Numbered from the stretch's first letter, positions 1-11,016 are shown. The stretch: DNA of 64,000 nt from Asparagopsis taxiformis (GCA_030407315.1 JALQPE010001669.1:1-64000), one strand, 5' to 3'. The notes: a model not told the origin generated them from the sequence alone. Program-made: numbers and translations.

Positions 1-1019
1 CTCCACGCGATTGCAAAATACGCATTATTCTTTCGATCGTCTCTTTCACCAGATGGTGAATCTTCTATGGCCCCCGCAAGTGCTTTGCTTCCCATGTTCC
101 TTGAAACTTGGACAGAAAGCCTGCAGTCATCGCTAGAGTCAGAGGGATCCCGTGACAAGCTGCAACGATAGCTGCCTGTTCTCGAACAAATGTTCCCATA
201 CTCTCCCGATTTCCGTCTGACTTGGTGGGGCGTAGCCAACTCCGAAAGATAAGGTGGGACTCTTGGCTATTAGGATCCAGAGGTTGAACAAATAGCTTGG
301 GAACACATGTGACATGATACAGGGGATAGAGAATCACCAGTGGCTTCATCAGCATCTACTGGAGCCGTTAAAACGTGACGCTGAGCAGCATAGAGCTCAA
401 ATGACTATATCAAAAGCATGCTGAGCGAGCATGCTGTGCGCGGGGGCCCTGAGACATCATCAATTACAATGAGGGCAGATACATATTGCAACAAGCGAGA
501 AGCTTCCGAACAACAGACTGAAGGGAGCTGCAACTTCGAACCGAGCTTCGAAAGTCCCAGCGATAATCGTTTCTACGCAATGAATAATCTGGTCTGCAAG
601 CTCCTTATCTTGATATCTGGACCGAGTTGTATCCAAGCCAAACCATCTGCGCAGCTATGAAAGCTCAACATCTTCTACCAAAGTAGTAGCCAGGGTGGTT
701 TTCCCGACACCATGCGGCCCTACCACTGCGACAGTCGTCGTTCGAACTAGTTCATTACAGCAGGCGGAACAGCCACGGCTGCTTTCATGAGGGCTTCTCA
801 TGCGCTGTGATAGGTTTTCTCGGCAAGGTGCATATTGTTGCGCAACAAATTTGCGCGCGCAAAATCGCACAGTCGACGTGCACTGATCATTACTGAATCT
901 TCTATGGCCCCCGCAGTGTGTTCTCCCACGGCTGCTTTCATGCGGGCCTCTCGTGCGCATTGATAGTGGTTCTTTGTCTCGGCAAGGTGCATATTGTTGG
1001 GGGAGGGCGCGCAAAGCAT
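1..1019 (-). pseudogene. NB-ARC (STAND) ATPase relic with TPR-like fragments
   Basis: Three landmark motifs of an NB-ARC nucleotide-binding domain lie in the right order on the minus strand. A P-loop (VVGPHGVGKTTLA) is near 750-700, a kinase-2/Walker B (ALIVIDDV) near 460-490, and a GLPL-like motif (CHGIPLTLA) near 160-190. They are not in one frame: the P-loop frame meets an in-frame TAG at 655-657, stays open beyond it (RRWFGLDTT...), then shifts before kinase-2. Upstream of the P-loop, 798-1019 carries two copies of a NNMHLAE motif in a helical, TPR-like context. The AGAIEDS coding stretch (59-78 and 896-915) is an exact 20-base repeat. NB-ARC-TPR proteins act as signalling or self/non-self sensors, but this copy looks dead. 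It may continue left of the window. Introns instead of frameshifts cannot be excluded. Confidence 0.6.
768..1003. repeat. diverged tandem duplication inside the NB-ARC/TPR relic
   Basis: Bases 768-850 and 916-1003 are two imperfect copies of one segment, sharing blocks such as CACGGCTGCTTTCATG and CTCGGCAAGGTGCATATTG. On the minus strand they give the repeated NNMHLAE peptide, which fits a duplicated TPR-like unit. Confidence 0.6.
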
Positions 1020-1760
1020 CGGATAGGGATATTCAGAGTCTGGATCATCCAGGGTGACTGCATCATCTACGAGATACTCTTTCCCCCCTTTTTTGACACC
1101 CCTGGCATCACGTATTCCACGCTAGAATGCGTTCCACATCGAATTTCCTGGCGAGCAACCACCTCCTCCTCCCCTGAAGTGACCATCCAATCAACGATCT
1201 TATCCTGATCGAGCAGAGCAGTCGCAATGTTATATTGTGTAGATCAATTGTGCGCTTCTTTTTCGTCAGTTCCTGATTACCCTGAACGCATCGGCCTTGT
1301 CCAAATCGAACTTCTCTTTCATATTGGTGTTCGTCCCAAAAAAGGAAGAACAATTGTTCCGGTCGTCTAAAAATTGAAAACAACGCCCACCTGATGACAG
1401 TAACCTGAACCGCCCTCGCGACGAAAGCGGGAAGGAAGATGCACAGATGCAGTAGTACAAAATGTCCTGGAGGAGATGGCAACCATGTCTTCATCACACA
1501 CATGGTGCTGGACACAGAGGATTTGGGAGACGGAAGGGAGAGGGAACGATTTGAAGGCCTTGGAGGGTCATGGATGCACGGCTTACAAACATACTATCTG
1601 GCAGTGAAATGGCCGGCGTGCTTCCAGTAGAAAGCCGCCGGCCGCGAGTACAATTTGATCAGATGTCACAATTCAATTATAACTCAAAATTTTATAACGA
1701 CCTGTTGTGCTTCAAATTGAAGCACATCGCTCCGTGAAATGTTGTACTCACACGCCGTAC
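1020..1760. other. no supported gene
   Basis: Reading frames here are short, overlap on both strands and show no recognisable domain. I see no RNA gene, terminal repeat or clear promoter. Confidence 0.5.
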
Positions 1761-2180
1761 CTCCCGCGAATAAGTGGCTGTCTTTGTGTTGCACTCTTCG
1801 AGCGTCATGTGCACAATGATTGTGCACATGTGTGCACACTGACGCTATGTGTGTATCTTGAGACCCATGGCTGGATTCCGCCAATAAGTGGCTGTGTGTT
1901 TGTTGCATTCTTTGAGCGTAATTTTCACTATGATTGTGCACATGTGTGCACCTGAGACGCCATGCGTGGTGTCCCGCCAATAAGTGGCTGTGTTTTGTTG
2001 TATTTGAGCGTAATGTGCACAATGAGTTTGCATGATTGTGCACATGTGTGTACCTGAGCGCCATAGCGTGGATGTCCCGCCTGTAAGTGGCTGTGTTTTT
2101 TGTTGCATTATTTGAGCGTAAAGTGACCACGATTGTGCACATGTGTATACCTGAGATGCCATGGCGTGGATGTCTCTCCG
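1761..2180. repeat. minisatellite, about 100-bp unit, four copies
   Basis: A unit beginning TAAGTGGCTGT recurs at 1771, 1885, 1981 and 2084 (spacing 96-114 bases). Each unit ends in a GTGCACA/TGTGCAC-rich stretch, locally palindromic (GATTGTGCACATGTG), followed by CTGAGnCGCCATGnGTGG. Copies differ by small indels. The long frames across it on both strands are by-products of the repeat. Confidence 0.75.
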
Positions 2181-2194
2181 GCGCCTCCGTGAGC

Positions 2195-3290
2195 TCACGA
2201 AAGACAGGCTGACAATGAGTGTTGCAAAAGTAACTTTGCAACTTTGGAAAACTCTTTAACGGTGAGACTAACGGAGGCGCTGGGAATGTAGTTCAAGTCC
2301 TGAAAATACTTTTGGTAAGCGCATTTCGGGGAGAGAGGGAATGTGGCAATCACCGAGCTGGGATCGACGAAGTCACACCAGGGAGTAGGTGTATTCAATA
2401 CAAAGCAAGGCTTGTAGCGGCTTTCGAATGCATCTCCTTCCTTCTGAAACCAGTGTATGCGCAGCTTTGTGACGCCCGCCCCTCTCTTCCTTACGCTCTG
2501 TACCTTTTCCGACCCAGAATGGCTCTTCAGGAGTACACTCATTACCACGGATGACCACAAACCCATTTTTTTCGGGTAACGGGAGAGAGGGGCGCATGGT
2601 GGTGTCCGTGGGGTTGTCTTGGTCCTCGTCGTGCGCGCGCGCATCCATTTCTGATGTCCTTGCTCTGCCATTTCCTGATTTACACACCTGAAGCCACGTC
2701 CCGACGTCCAATTCCGTCACTTTTTGTACCGCTTGTCCCCTCCCATCTGCACCGCTTTGCCCGGTTTCCTGCAATTCCGCGAGTTCCGCCAGTATCCGTT
2801 CCATCTAAATTTTCCACTCTGTGAGCTCCTCGGCGCGTAGAATCACCGTCCAAAATCTCACGATTCCCTTGACCACCAGCATCTGATAAGCCCGCTTAGA
2901 AATTTTTTGGTTAGACCACTGCTCTCCCTGGAGAACCCGAATGAATTGGTTAGAAACTCATAGCACACGACCCTTCCATTATACGTATACATCTCGGACA
3001 CACAGTCATAGAGCGAACGCAAATACTTGTTGCGAACAGCAGTAGTGCTCACTGACATTGCTTTCGTATCTTCGGACAGCTTGTCCCCATCGACAACAGC
3101 AAAAACATGCCCGATTATCACAGCATTTAAAGGAACCCAGTTTTCCAGCCCGCATTCAACTCAGCGATCTTCGCTGCTCTAGCGCTGTAGCGCTGAGTAC
3201 GAGACGAGGCTGGCCGGGATGGTGACGGAGACGGTGGTTGGTGGTGCGTTGCATGCTGTAAATTGCGCTTCTTGAAGGGCGCGTCCATGG
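2195..3290 (-). pseudogene. internally deleted DUF7869-type putative transposase
   Basis: Minus-strand frames here match only the two ends of the intact protein encoded at 7825-10326. The N-terminal side (about 3121-2858) has YNGRVVCYEFLTNSFGFSR, matching FSGRPVCYRFLEYSFKFSR. The C-terminal side (about 2804-2195) has TPEEPFWVGK, then in another frame RIHWFQ and PWCDFVDPSSVIATF, matching MPFWLGQ, SVRWYE and the PWESTISVDTVIAEF region. The central part carrying the DG-D, DN and GHTHADID motifs is missing, and a frameshift lies near 2500-2650. A proline/serine-rich leader (3127-3290) starts with MDAPFKKRN. This is best read as an internal deletion derivative of a second DUF7869 element, unable to make an active enzyme. 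Confidence 0.6.
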
Positions 3291-4608
3291 TTGATAGGAT
3301 AGTGAAGTGAAACAGAATCCAAGTATGAACGCAGAACACTATATTTATAGACTTCGGAACGAACTTCTGATCAAGTTCGGTTTCCATGTGGCTGCCGACT
3401 GTGCAGCGCTTTGCTGATGACTGATCAGTCGAATGGCATACATTTGAATAGTTCTGACAAAATGTCTTTTCGACCCACATCTGAGCAGTTCCACGACAGG
3501 TCGTGAACTGAACAGTTCCAACGAGCTGGAACATAATGTTCCAAGTGGTAACACTGTTCTATATCAGAAAATTCTATATGGGTGTGAGTAGGAAATGCCG
3601 CAAACAATGTTGATTATCCTGTTCGGTGAACTGCATTCAACCTTTCATCTTCAAAGTGTTCGTGACATCATAGACAAATTAGGAAAGTAATCTATGTAGT
3701 TCAAGCCTTCATATGGCTCTGAAGTTCAAGTAGCCAGTTTCGAAATGAGGTTCGCATCTGGTGGCACAACTTGGATAAGTTGAGTGGGTTTCGAATAGAC
3801 TGTGGACAGATATGATGCTGAACGAACTGATATTTTTGTTCGCACCAAAAGTCATGGTGAGGGTAGCGGTAAAGGCTGCAGTTGTTGATAGTTGAAGGTA
3901 TACTTTGGAACGATCAGAAACAAAATTTTTTCGAATGCGAACCATAGCTATGATCGTGCACTCACTGAAAGACCTATCCCGCAATATGGATACTACGTAC
4001 ATTGCTTCTACAAGCTGTAACACAGAAAACCCTGGAAATGGTACGCAAACGTGTCAAGAAATCATTTGGCATACAGCAACTTGGCTGTGGTGATCTTGGA
4101 CATCAATCAGAACAGGAAAAAAGTACGAAATCGGCTCAAGAACCAAAATACGAAATAAAATCCCGTCATATGATTTTTAATTGGATGGAACTCTGGCCCA
4201 ACTGCATAACGAAATAGTAATTTCCCATTACTGATAACAAATTTAGGGCCGTCTCGGCATAACAACTAGAAACCTATGTGAGCTGCAGCCCCCCTGCACA
4301 TCAGATCTAAGAGTGACTTGGCGCCGACGATCGTAGCACGTGACAAGACTGATTTGGCCTAATGAGCTTCCATCATTTATACACTGTGGGTTCTATTGTA
4401 TGTCCAGGGGTTTTTTTTCACTTTCGTTCATTGCTGGAGTGACTGGAAAGCTCCCGTCTTCTGCTGCTAGAACATTCTTTCGTTCTGGACCTCTCCGGCC
4501 TTTCTTTCTCCGCTCTAAGGGTAGGCTGAACTGGATTCGTACCGGATATCAGGACCCCCATTTATTTCCATTTCCTCTTGACATCTGCAGGCATTCTGTA
4601 CCTAAACA
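3291..4608. other. no supported gene
   Basis: Only short overlapping frames are present (for example 4002-4217 and 4340-4612 on plus) with no domain I recognise. The stretch is rich in GTTC/GAAC words, such as clustered GTTCCAA/GGAACA near 3480-3550. It probably holds flanking DNA of the element to its right plus that element's leader. Confidence 0.4.
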
Positions 4609-6285
4609 ATGAAGAAGCCAAGCAAAAGACCTGGAGCGAAAACTTCCGGGCATGGAAAGGAACTTCGTTCCGGAAGATTTCAAGACTCAGTTGAAGTTCT
4701 ATTCGGGGATGTCATGGAAGGATCAATGAATACCCGTGTCGACCCCCGCGGGTGTATACCGCTTACTGCTGTTCGGAATATCGTGCGGTCTGGTGTGGAA
4801 CGATGAAACTGATATTCACTGGATCGATGAAATATGATTCGGCGTGTGATGGAACAGATGGTGTAGATGGCTTTGTAGCCGGTTCCGACAATGCCATCGT
4901 TGTCGAGCTGACAGGGTCGTTGAAAAGACACGTGCTGGATTTCTTCAAATCCCAAACTGGCTCGGATGGAGAGCTCCTTAGCGAATCGAAAGCGAAAGTA
5001 GAAAGCCGCTCTGTCTGGTACGGTGTCGTCGACGGGATGCACAGACTTACGGCAATACAAGAGCTGATGCAAGAAATACCAGAAAGGTGGACTCGTTCTT
5101 ATGGCCGGTCACAATTCTTGATGGGGGGCAGTCTATTCATGTACTGAAGCAGCTCGGGAGACACCAGAATCGAAAGCATAACTCGAACTTTTACATCGAA
5201 CCACTTTCTATGATATGCTTCATGGCATGAAGGAGGAGGCTGAGAGATTACAGAGCATGTCATCCCGGAAACCCTCGGCCAAGCAAGTAGCAGCAGCATA
5301 CGACGGCTCCACACACTTGAAGGACAATACATCAGACAAACTGCTGCCACTGCTCTTCGACTACCCGACAGGGTGGTGGATGAGATCGGTTTTGATAATG
5401 AATTCAGAGTTCCCTGATCTTGTAGGATCCATTTCTGGTACCAAAGACGTTCGTCGAGGAGGTGATCAAAGATATCTACAGTGGAAACCAGAGTATATCG
5501 GAACTTTATTAAACTTACTTCCCTGAAGTCGGCGACGAAGTTTATGAACGCTTTCTGGACCAGATGCTGAGGAAATTCAAGTTTGCACATTGTATAGAAT
5601 GCGAGATCTTTCCAAATTGAACAAGTTTAAACCGATTTCCAGCAAGATAACAGTACAGCAGTTCGAACTCACGTGTGCAGCAATGAAAGAGGCTCGCAAT
5701 TTGAAAGTCTACATGAAGATAGTACTGGCCTCCTGAAATGGAGGCAACGAAAAAAACTTGCTTCGCACTACAAAGTTTGATGCCGAAGTCCACAGAAAAC
5801 CTCGGCAATGACCCATGACGTTCTGAATTCACTCCTGAACCAGTACAGGAAAGTTTGTCCACAGATAGCCCCCTTGAAAGAAAGAAATATGCCGAAAGTC
5901 GAAACAAAGAACCGGACCAGGATTCTAAAGAGAAGGAGACCGATTTTCGGCAAGATGAAAGGACATCCGGAGATCCCAACCCTAATTCCCGCGCGGGAGA
6001 CGATGTTGACCTGATCCACGGTCCACCCCCGTGCGAAGTGCAGGAATTAAATAAGCAGGAAAATGTTGGAGAAGAGCCTAAGTTCAGTCAGGTTACTACT
6101 GGCTCTGTCCAAGACGCAGTCGGAATGGGTACTGAAGCAAAAAAAGTTCGAAACGTGAGTCAGCACCGAAAACACTGGAGAAAGTTGCAGAAACTCAAAG
6201 TGTCAACTCTGAGAGACTGAACCTACACGCAAAGCGAAACTCCCTTGGGGCTGGAAAACATGACAACATCGAATACGTATCCGAA
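4609..6285 (+). pseudogene. decayed ParB-like domain and linker, once fused to the downstream methyltransferase
   Basis: The frame from ATG 4609 reads into DPRGCIPLTAVRNIVRSGVE, resembling the ParB-like N-termini in element A (DPRKVKFP...RLVRPGRVNEL). A frameshift near 4800 leads into the frame holding WYGVVDGMHRLTAIQEL (about 5010-5070), the counterpart of IDGSHRIAALQL, the ParB/sulfiredoxin signature. More shifts follow near 5100-5220, then a helical segment (5215-5526) and a charged linker (5855-6140). At 6139-6145 a run of seven A marks another shift; the alternative frame is open from the run straight into the ATG at 6286. This implies a single ParB-linker-methyltransferase polypeptide in the ancestor. 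ParB-fused amino-methyltransferases are known in bacteria and phages. Introns could explain part of the frame changes. Confidence 0.55.
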
Positions 6286-7557
6286 ATGAAGATAACCTGC
6301 CACCAGATGAAATGGCAAGAGTTCGATAAGGAGTTCTGGACAGATGAACAACCACTTCTAGATATGATGCTAACTGATCCTCCGTACGGTACACCTAGAT
6401 CCAGATCGCTTCGTAATTCACCTTACGATAACTTTATTTCCGACAAAGATATCAAGGATCTATGCCAGTTTTCAAGAAGGGTTTTGAAGCCTGGGGGCTG
6501 GTTCTTCTGTTTCGTTTCTGTTCGGAACTTTCCCCTCCTCACTGATGAGCTCCGAAATGCAGGCTTTGAATGTCCGGACTACCCTTTTGTTATTATGAAG
6601 GATACGAGTACTATTCAGCATCACCGAGGCGATACGTTTCCACAGAATGCTTGTGAATTTGCCGCTTTCGCAAGAGCTCCGGGAATCCGAACAGATGGGT
6701 TCAAACCTGACCTTCGTAGCCCGTATCACTTCATCTCAACTGACACGAAACGAAAGTTCGCTGCAATTGCTGGAGTTCCTGTTCCGAAGGACAAGCTCCT
6801 CACTCCAGGAACAAAGTCACCAGTTCTGACAGAAGAAAAGAATATCAGTTTGCTTTCGGAAGTAATCAATACGTTCTGTCCGGAACGTGGTTCTGTCATC
6901 GATGCTTACGGGGGTACATTAACAACTGCCATTGCAGCCATGAGAACTGCTCGTTCGTGCGTGATAATTGAGGCCAGTGCCAACACTTTTCGTTTAGCGT
7001 ACGAGAGACTCCGTTCTGTAGCTGAAATATTATACAACCAAGAAATCAAACCTATTCGAAGGTCTAAGAGGCGGAAAACAGGAGAATGCGTGGAGGACAC
7101 TATACGCTCTTCCCAGGAATCTGTTCCCAACCAGGAATTGGGTTCTGGTCTCGACAAAGAAGGATTTCAGGAACGGAAGGACGACAGAAATTGCCAAGCG
7201 GAAAGTGAGCGTGATGATCGGCCAGACCACATATTCCGAGGCGGGGATATTGTCAATTTGTGCTTATCTGGGAAAACGGTGGGAGAAGCAACTTTGCTTC
7301 GTCCATTGTCTACTGGTGATCAATTTCAAACTACTATTCACAATATCCCCCTTTCTAGATTCGAAAAGAAGGGAGAGAAACTCGTTTCGTGCTACAAATT
7401 CGAACTGAGAGAGGGTTCCGGAGACCGAACCTATCCTTACTGTTACGGTGGTGTGGAGCCCCCTCCGGAAACGTTGAAGGGACTGCTTGGAATATTCGCT
7501 TGGGATATTTTCAGCATGGAACCGAAACGAAGTCAAAGTTTTCCCGAGTCGAAATAG
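6286..7557 (+). CDS. beta-class DNA amino-methyltransferase (DPPY)
   Basis: The 423-residue frame has catalytic motif IV DPPY at residues 31-34 followed by a helix and the strand RVLKPGGWFFCFVSV. The SAM-binding motif I equivalent (DAYGGT, about 206-211) comes later with IIEAS after it. This IV-before-I order is that of beta-class N6-adenine or N4-cytosine methyltransferases. The family transfers a methyl group from SAM to an exocyclic amino group in DNA. The lysine/arginine-rich stretch RRSKRRKTG (about 255-265) could be a nuclear signal, and the last 150 residues match no domain I know. ATG 6286 is only the first methionine of this frame; the open frame extends upstream into the ParB linker, so the enzyme may be the C-terminal half of a larger protein. 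Its likely partner is the DUF7869 gene 270 bases downstream. Target base and site are unknown. Confidence 0.75.
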   Translation: MKITCHQMKWQEFDKEFWTDEQPLLDMMLTDPPYGTPRSRSLRNSPYDNFISDKDIKDLCQFSRRVLKPGGWFFCFVSVRNFPLLTDELRNAGFECPDYPFVIMKDTSTIQHHRGDTFPQNACEFAAFARAPGIRTDGFKPDLRSPYHFISTDTKRKFAAIAGVPVPKDKLLTPGTKSPVLTEEKNISLLSEVINTFCPERGSVIDAYGGTLTTAIAAMRTARSCVIIEASANTFRLAYERLRSVAEILYNQEIKPIRRSKRRKTGECVEDTIRSSQESVPNQELGSGLDKEGFQERKDDRNCQAESERDDRPDHIFRGGDIVNLCLSGKTVGEATLLRPLSTGDQFQTTIHNIPLSRFEKKGEKLVSCYKFELREGSGDRTYPYCYGGVEPPPETLKGLLGIFAWDIFSMEPKRSQSFPESK

Positions 7558-7824
7558 TATTCCATCGATATCCAGACACTTTGTCAATGACAAATCATTT
7601 TTCATGATCCATTGGTGCTAGTTAATCCGGATTAGAGGAACCAGATTTCATTATTTGGTTCCGGCGGCGGATACTGACCGTCGCTGCCCGTTAGTATCAT
7701 GAGAAATCGAGCTGAAGTCCATTGAGTCATTTTGCAGAAATCCATTTGTTTCCATTTCTATTACCTCAAGCTTCCATCAAAGCCACTCCGCAGTCACCGA
7801 AACAAATCTGATCGTTTCCCCACC

Positions 7825-10326
7825 ATGAATCACTTTCGGCCGCCACTTCAATTCCGTTCCCAATTGCAGTCGAGTGAAGAGCAGTCGAGTGAAGAACATA
7901 TGTTGCGCTCGTTATCTTCTCGTCACGTGAGCGATACATCTCCATGTGGTACTCCTTTCATCGAGTATCAAAGCACAGGAAGCACCTTATGGTACAACGC
8001 TGTTCTCTCGAGACCTGGTTCTTGTCCCGGCAACGGCACGCAGAATAACACTGCACACAGTCACTCCGAGGAGAGTTCCGATTTTGGTAACGAAACAAAT
8101 AACATTTCAACCTCGCCCATCTCCAAGCCTGTAACAAAACTGAAGAGGCCATTTTCTAGACTTCGAAATGGAGAATGCGCTACTTCTGATCACATAGCAG
8201 CTGTTCCGTCTCAATCTACGATGAGTACAATGCGGCAGAAGAGAAAAAAATTCATCAACTCTCTCTCAGCTATGGACATTCGCAAAAAAACGTGTTGTGA
8301 GAAGAGGTGCTTCTGGAAAACCGATATCGTATTCTTGCGCCACGAAGCAGGAAGAGTCCTTCTATGGAACAGGGAAGAACGGCGGAAATATTTACTGAGC
8401 ATGCTACAGGCCAACAAGAAAGTGTACTATTTCTCAGGAAGGCCCGTTTGTTATCGCTTCCTCGAGTATTCCTTCAAGTTTTCACGACATCTCCAGAGCT
8501 CAGTTAAAAAATCTGCTGAAGAAGGAACCTCAGTCTTGTTCAAAGGTGCGAGAAGAGATGCTGCTTCACCACAGAGGGATGCAATCATCTGTTTCCTCGA
8601 CCGTTTAGCATCTTCTACTGCCGATGATATGCCAGACAGAGCAGAGAAACACCTACCTCTCTTTCAGAAGAGACCTGTATACGAAATGTTTTGTGATCAG
8701 TACGACGTTCTGTATCCCGGAAAGGCATTTCCCACTTTGAGTTACTTTTACACAACTTGGAAAAAGTACTGCAGTCATATCAAGGTCAGGAGAATCCACA
8801 GATTTATGAAATGTTCAGAGTGTGAATACCTGCGGGATCATCTGGAAAGGATCGGAACTGATTCTTCTCGCACTGCAACACTTCTTGAGCGCCGTAAACT
8901 GCATATTGAAATGGTATCACGGGAGCGAAGGGAGTACCAGAAGAAGTGTGAGCAGGCGGCGCTATTTCCATCAAGATTCACATCATTGATTGTCGACGGG
9001 GCTGACCAGTCCAGCTACGGCCTACCTCATTTCATTGTCAATACGAAAGCAGTCGTGGGCCATAGCTTGAAAGTGAAATTAATAGGCGTTCTCGAGCATG
9101 GAGTTCAGAAGCACCTTTCGCTCTACACGATGACTGCTGAGTTCGAATCCGGCGCTAACCACATCATTGAGGCGCTACACAGGACTCTTACAAGGAAAGC
9201 TATGGGATCAAAACTGCAAGGGACACTATTCGTTCAAGTTGATAATTGCACAAGAGAGAATAAGAATAGGTTTCTGTTCTGCTATCTGGAGTGCCTTGTC
9301 GCATGGGGTGTTTTCCTTGAAGTTCAAGTTTCGTTCCTACCAATTGGGCACACTCATGCTGATATTGACCAAGCGTTCAGTTGCACCTCGCGGAGGTTGC
9401 ATTGCTATAATGCAGCTACCATGGACGATCTAATTAGGGAGCTACGGCTTTCTTACACACCGGAGCCATCTGTTTGTCGTATGAATCACGTCGCAAATTT
9501 CTCTGGCCTTTGCACGAACGAAAATTCGATTGGAAAGGTGCATGCATTTTCAAAGTACAGGTACTTCAAGTTTTTCCGCTCTGAAAGTTCGGATCGTCGT
9601 ACTGGCTGGTACAACACGGCATGCAACGTCAAGCTCTCCTGCGACGATGAATGGGAGCCCCTCCCAACAATCACACTAGGTCTAAAGGGCTTCACATTGG
9701 TACCACCGGATCTCAAAGTAGTTCCTCCCACAGTGTTGAAAAGTCCGCCGGATCGAGACGAAGTCATGTTAAGACTTCGAGCAGAGGAAACCAGAGTTAA
9801 TAGTACGTCAAAGATGATGCAATTGCATGCATTGATTGAACAGGTATATTCGAATAGGGATGACCCTTTTCACTGGAACCTACATGAGTGCTTCGAGCTG
9901 AACGGAGTGTACCGCAATCAAGTTTCGAATAGATTGGTTCTACATGAGGAGGACGAAATTTCGAACGCATGTTCGGCTCCGTTGACTGACCTCCCTTATT
10001 CTGTAAATCGCTTTGTATCCGTAAACGGAGAAGGTTGTACAACCGATATGCCGTTTTGGTTGGGGCAGATAAAAGCTTGTGAGGAAAACGGTGAAGGGGT
10101 TATCAAAAGATTATCAGTTCGGTGGTACGAGGTCTACGATAAGGGGAATGTATGGACCGGGAAGTATCGCCCTGCAGTGATACGAAAGCGTAATAGGGCG
10201 GTACCATGGGAGAGTACTATTTCAGTCGACACCGTCATTGCTGAATTCGCGTCACTCACGAACAAAAGAATTAGAGTAGGAGTAGAAAAAGAAATCCGAG
10301 CTGGGATATCATCAATGCTGAGGTAA
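7825..10326 (+). CDS. DUF7869-type putative DDE transposase/integrase
   Basis: Intact frame of 833 residues from ATG 7825 (context CACCATGAA); the frame is open 31 codons further upstream but without an ATG. The central part carries motifs of the DUF7869 family found in transposon-like genes of oomycetes, algae and animals: VDGADQSSYG (D near residue 391), VDNCTRENKN (D near 473) and GHTHADIDQAFS (about 508-519). The spaced acidic residues suggest an RNase-H-like DDE fold, though catalysis is inferred. Before them lie CxxC...H-type positions (MKCSECEYLRDH) and the segment FSGRPVCYRFLEYSFKFSR. The C-terminus (PFWLGQ...RWYEVY...YRPAVI) resembles a Tudor/chromo-like barrel. A deleted relative lies at 2195-3290, so the family has been mobile here. 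No terminal repeats were found. Confidence 0.65.
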   Translation: MNHFRPPLQFRSQLQSSEEQSSEEHMLRSLSSRHVSDTSPCGTPFIEYQSTGSTLWYNAVLSRPGSCPGNGTQNNTAHSHSEESSDFGNETNNISTSPISKPVTKLKRPFSRLRNGECATSDHIAAVPSQSTMSTMRQKRKKFINSLSAMDIRKKTCCEKRCFWKTDIVFLRHEAGRVLLWNREERRKYLLSMLQANKKVYYFSGRPVCYRFLEYSFKFSRHLQSSVKKSAEEGTSVLFKGARRDAASPQRDAIICFLDRLASSTADDMPDRAEKHLPLFQKRPVYEMFCDQYDVLYPGKAFPTLSYFYTTWKKYCSHIKVRRIHRFMKCSECEYLRDHLERIGTDSSRTATLLERRKLHIEMVSRERREYQKKCEQAALFPSRFTSLIVDGADQSSYGLPHFIVNTKAVVGHSLKVKLIGVLEHGVQKHLSLYTMTAEFESGANHIIEALHRTLTRKAMGSKLQGTLFVQVDNCTRENKNRFLFCYLECLVAWGVFLEVQVSFLPIGHTHADIDQAFSCTSRRLHCYNAATMDDLIRELRLSYTPEPSVCRMNHVANFSGLCTNENSIGKVHAFSKYRYFKFFRSESSDRRTGWYNTACNVKLSCDDEWEPLPTITLGLKGFTLVPPDLKVVPPTVLKSPPDRDEVMLRLRAEETRVNSTSKMMQLHALIEQVYSNRDDPFHWNLHECFELNGVYRNQVSNRLVLHEEDEISNACSAPLTDLPYSVNRFVSVNGEGCTTDMPFWLGQIKACEENGEGVIKRLSVRWYEVYDKGNVWTGKYRPAVIRKRNRAVPWESTISVDTVIAEFASLTNKRIRVGVEKEIRAGISSMLR

Positions 10327-11016
10327 CCACTAAGACAAAATAAAATTCAATCAACTTGACATAGCTTCAATCAATATGACACTTGTCATATCCCCTATTC
10401 AATCATTATGAAAAAACCCGATTCTGATTTCGAAAGTACGTTCTGTACAGACAAAAACCAGTGTTTATTCCACCATTGAATACTCGTAGAGCAAAAAGAA
10501 GGTGTGTCTTATGAAAAGATTTGCTTCTGGTCGCCTCCTGGACCCCACCAGACCGCCTAATTCTCCAACAATTCTCTCCATTAGGAACTGGGAAACACCT
10601 ATCAAAGGACCACAGTCACTGATGTTGACTCACTGAGAATGGGCCTGGTAGGCCTAATTCCGTGAGAAAACTTTGACCCTCGATTTCTCCTAGAAGGAGT
10701 GGTCTGAGCGCTCTGAAACCTATCTCATCGTATTCAGCGTGCCCGAATTAGTCGGGTAGCAACTTCTCCGGGGCTCCTACGACACTCCATTACGGAGTAA
10801 CTGGCCTCTGAAGTTTCAATTTGTTTGTCATAGTTTCAATTAGTAATTAGAAATGCCAAGATGGGTTGCCATCATGGCAGAGGGGAAATGTTATGATAAG
10901 TGTACACGTGTGGGTGATATGATAGAGAAGCCCACGTGTACCAGATTGGCAGCGGGTGCTTGCTAGGACAGACTGTCAGTGACAGTCTGTCTGCAGCAGC
11001 CTTCAACAGGCTGTCC
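10327..11016. other. non-coding stretch with two short inverted repeats
   Basis: No gene seen. Bases 10902-10914 and 10931-10941 form GTACACGTGTGGG/CCCACGTGTAC arms around a 16-base loop. Bases 10967-10991 form a hairpin with 12-base arms GACAGACTGTCA and one central base. The GACAGT words resemble the subterminal words of the CACTA elements to the right and could be the end region of the broken Tnp2 element next door. Confidence 0.45.

Noticed and set aside
1684..2241. Histidine-rich repeat protein over the minisatellite
   Set aside because: Frames on both strands are created by the tandem repeat and break with its indels.
10327..11016. CACTA end of the Tnp2 relic at CCACTAAGAC (about 10327)
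   Set aside because: No GTGTT core, no subterminal repeats next to it and no inverted partner upstream of 13145.
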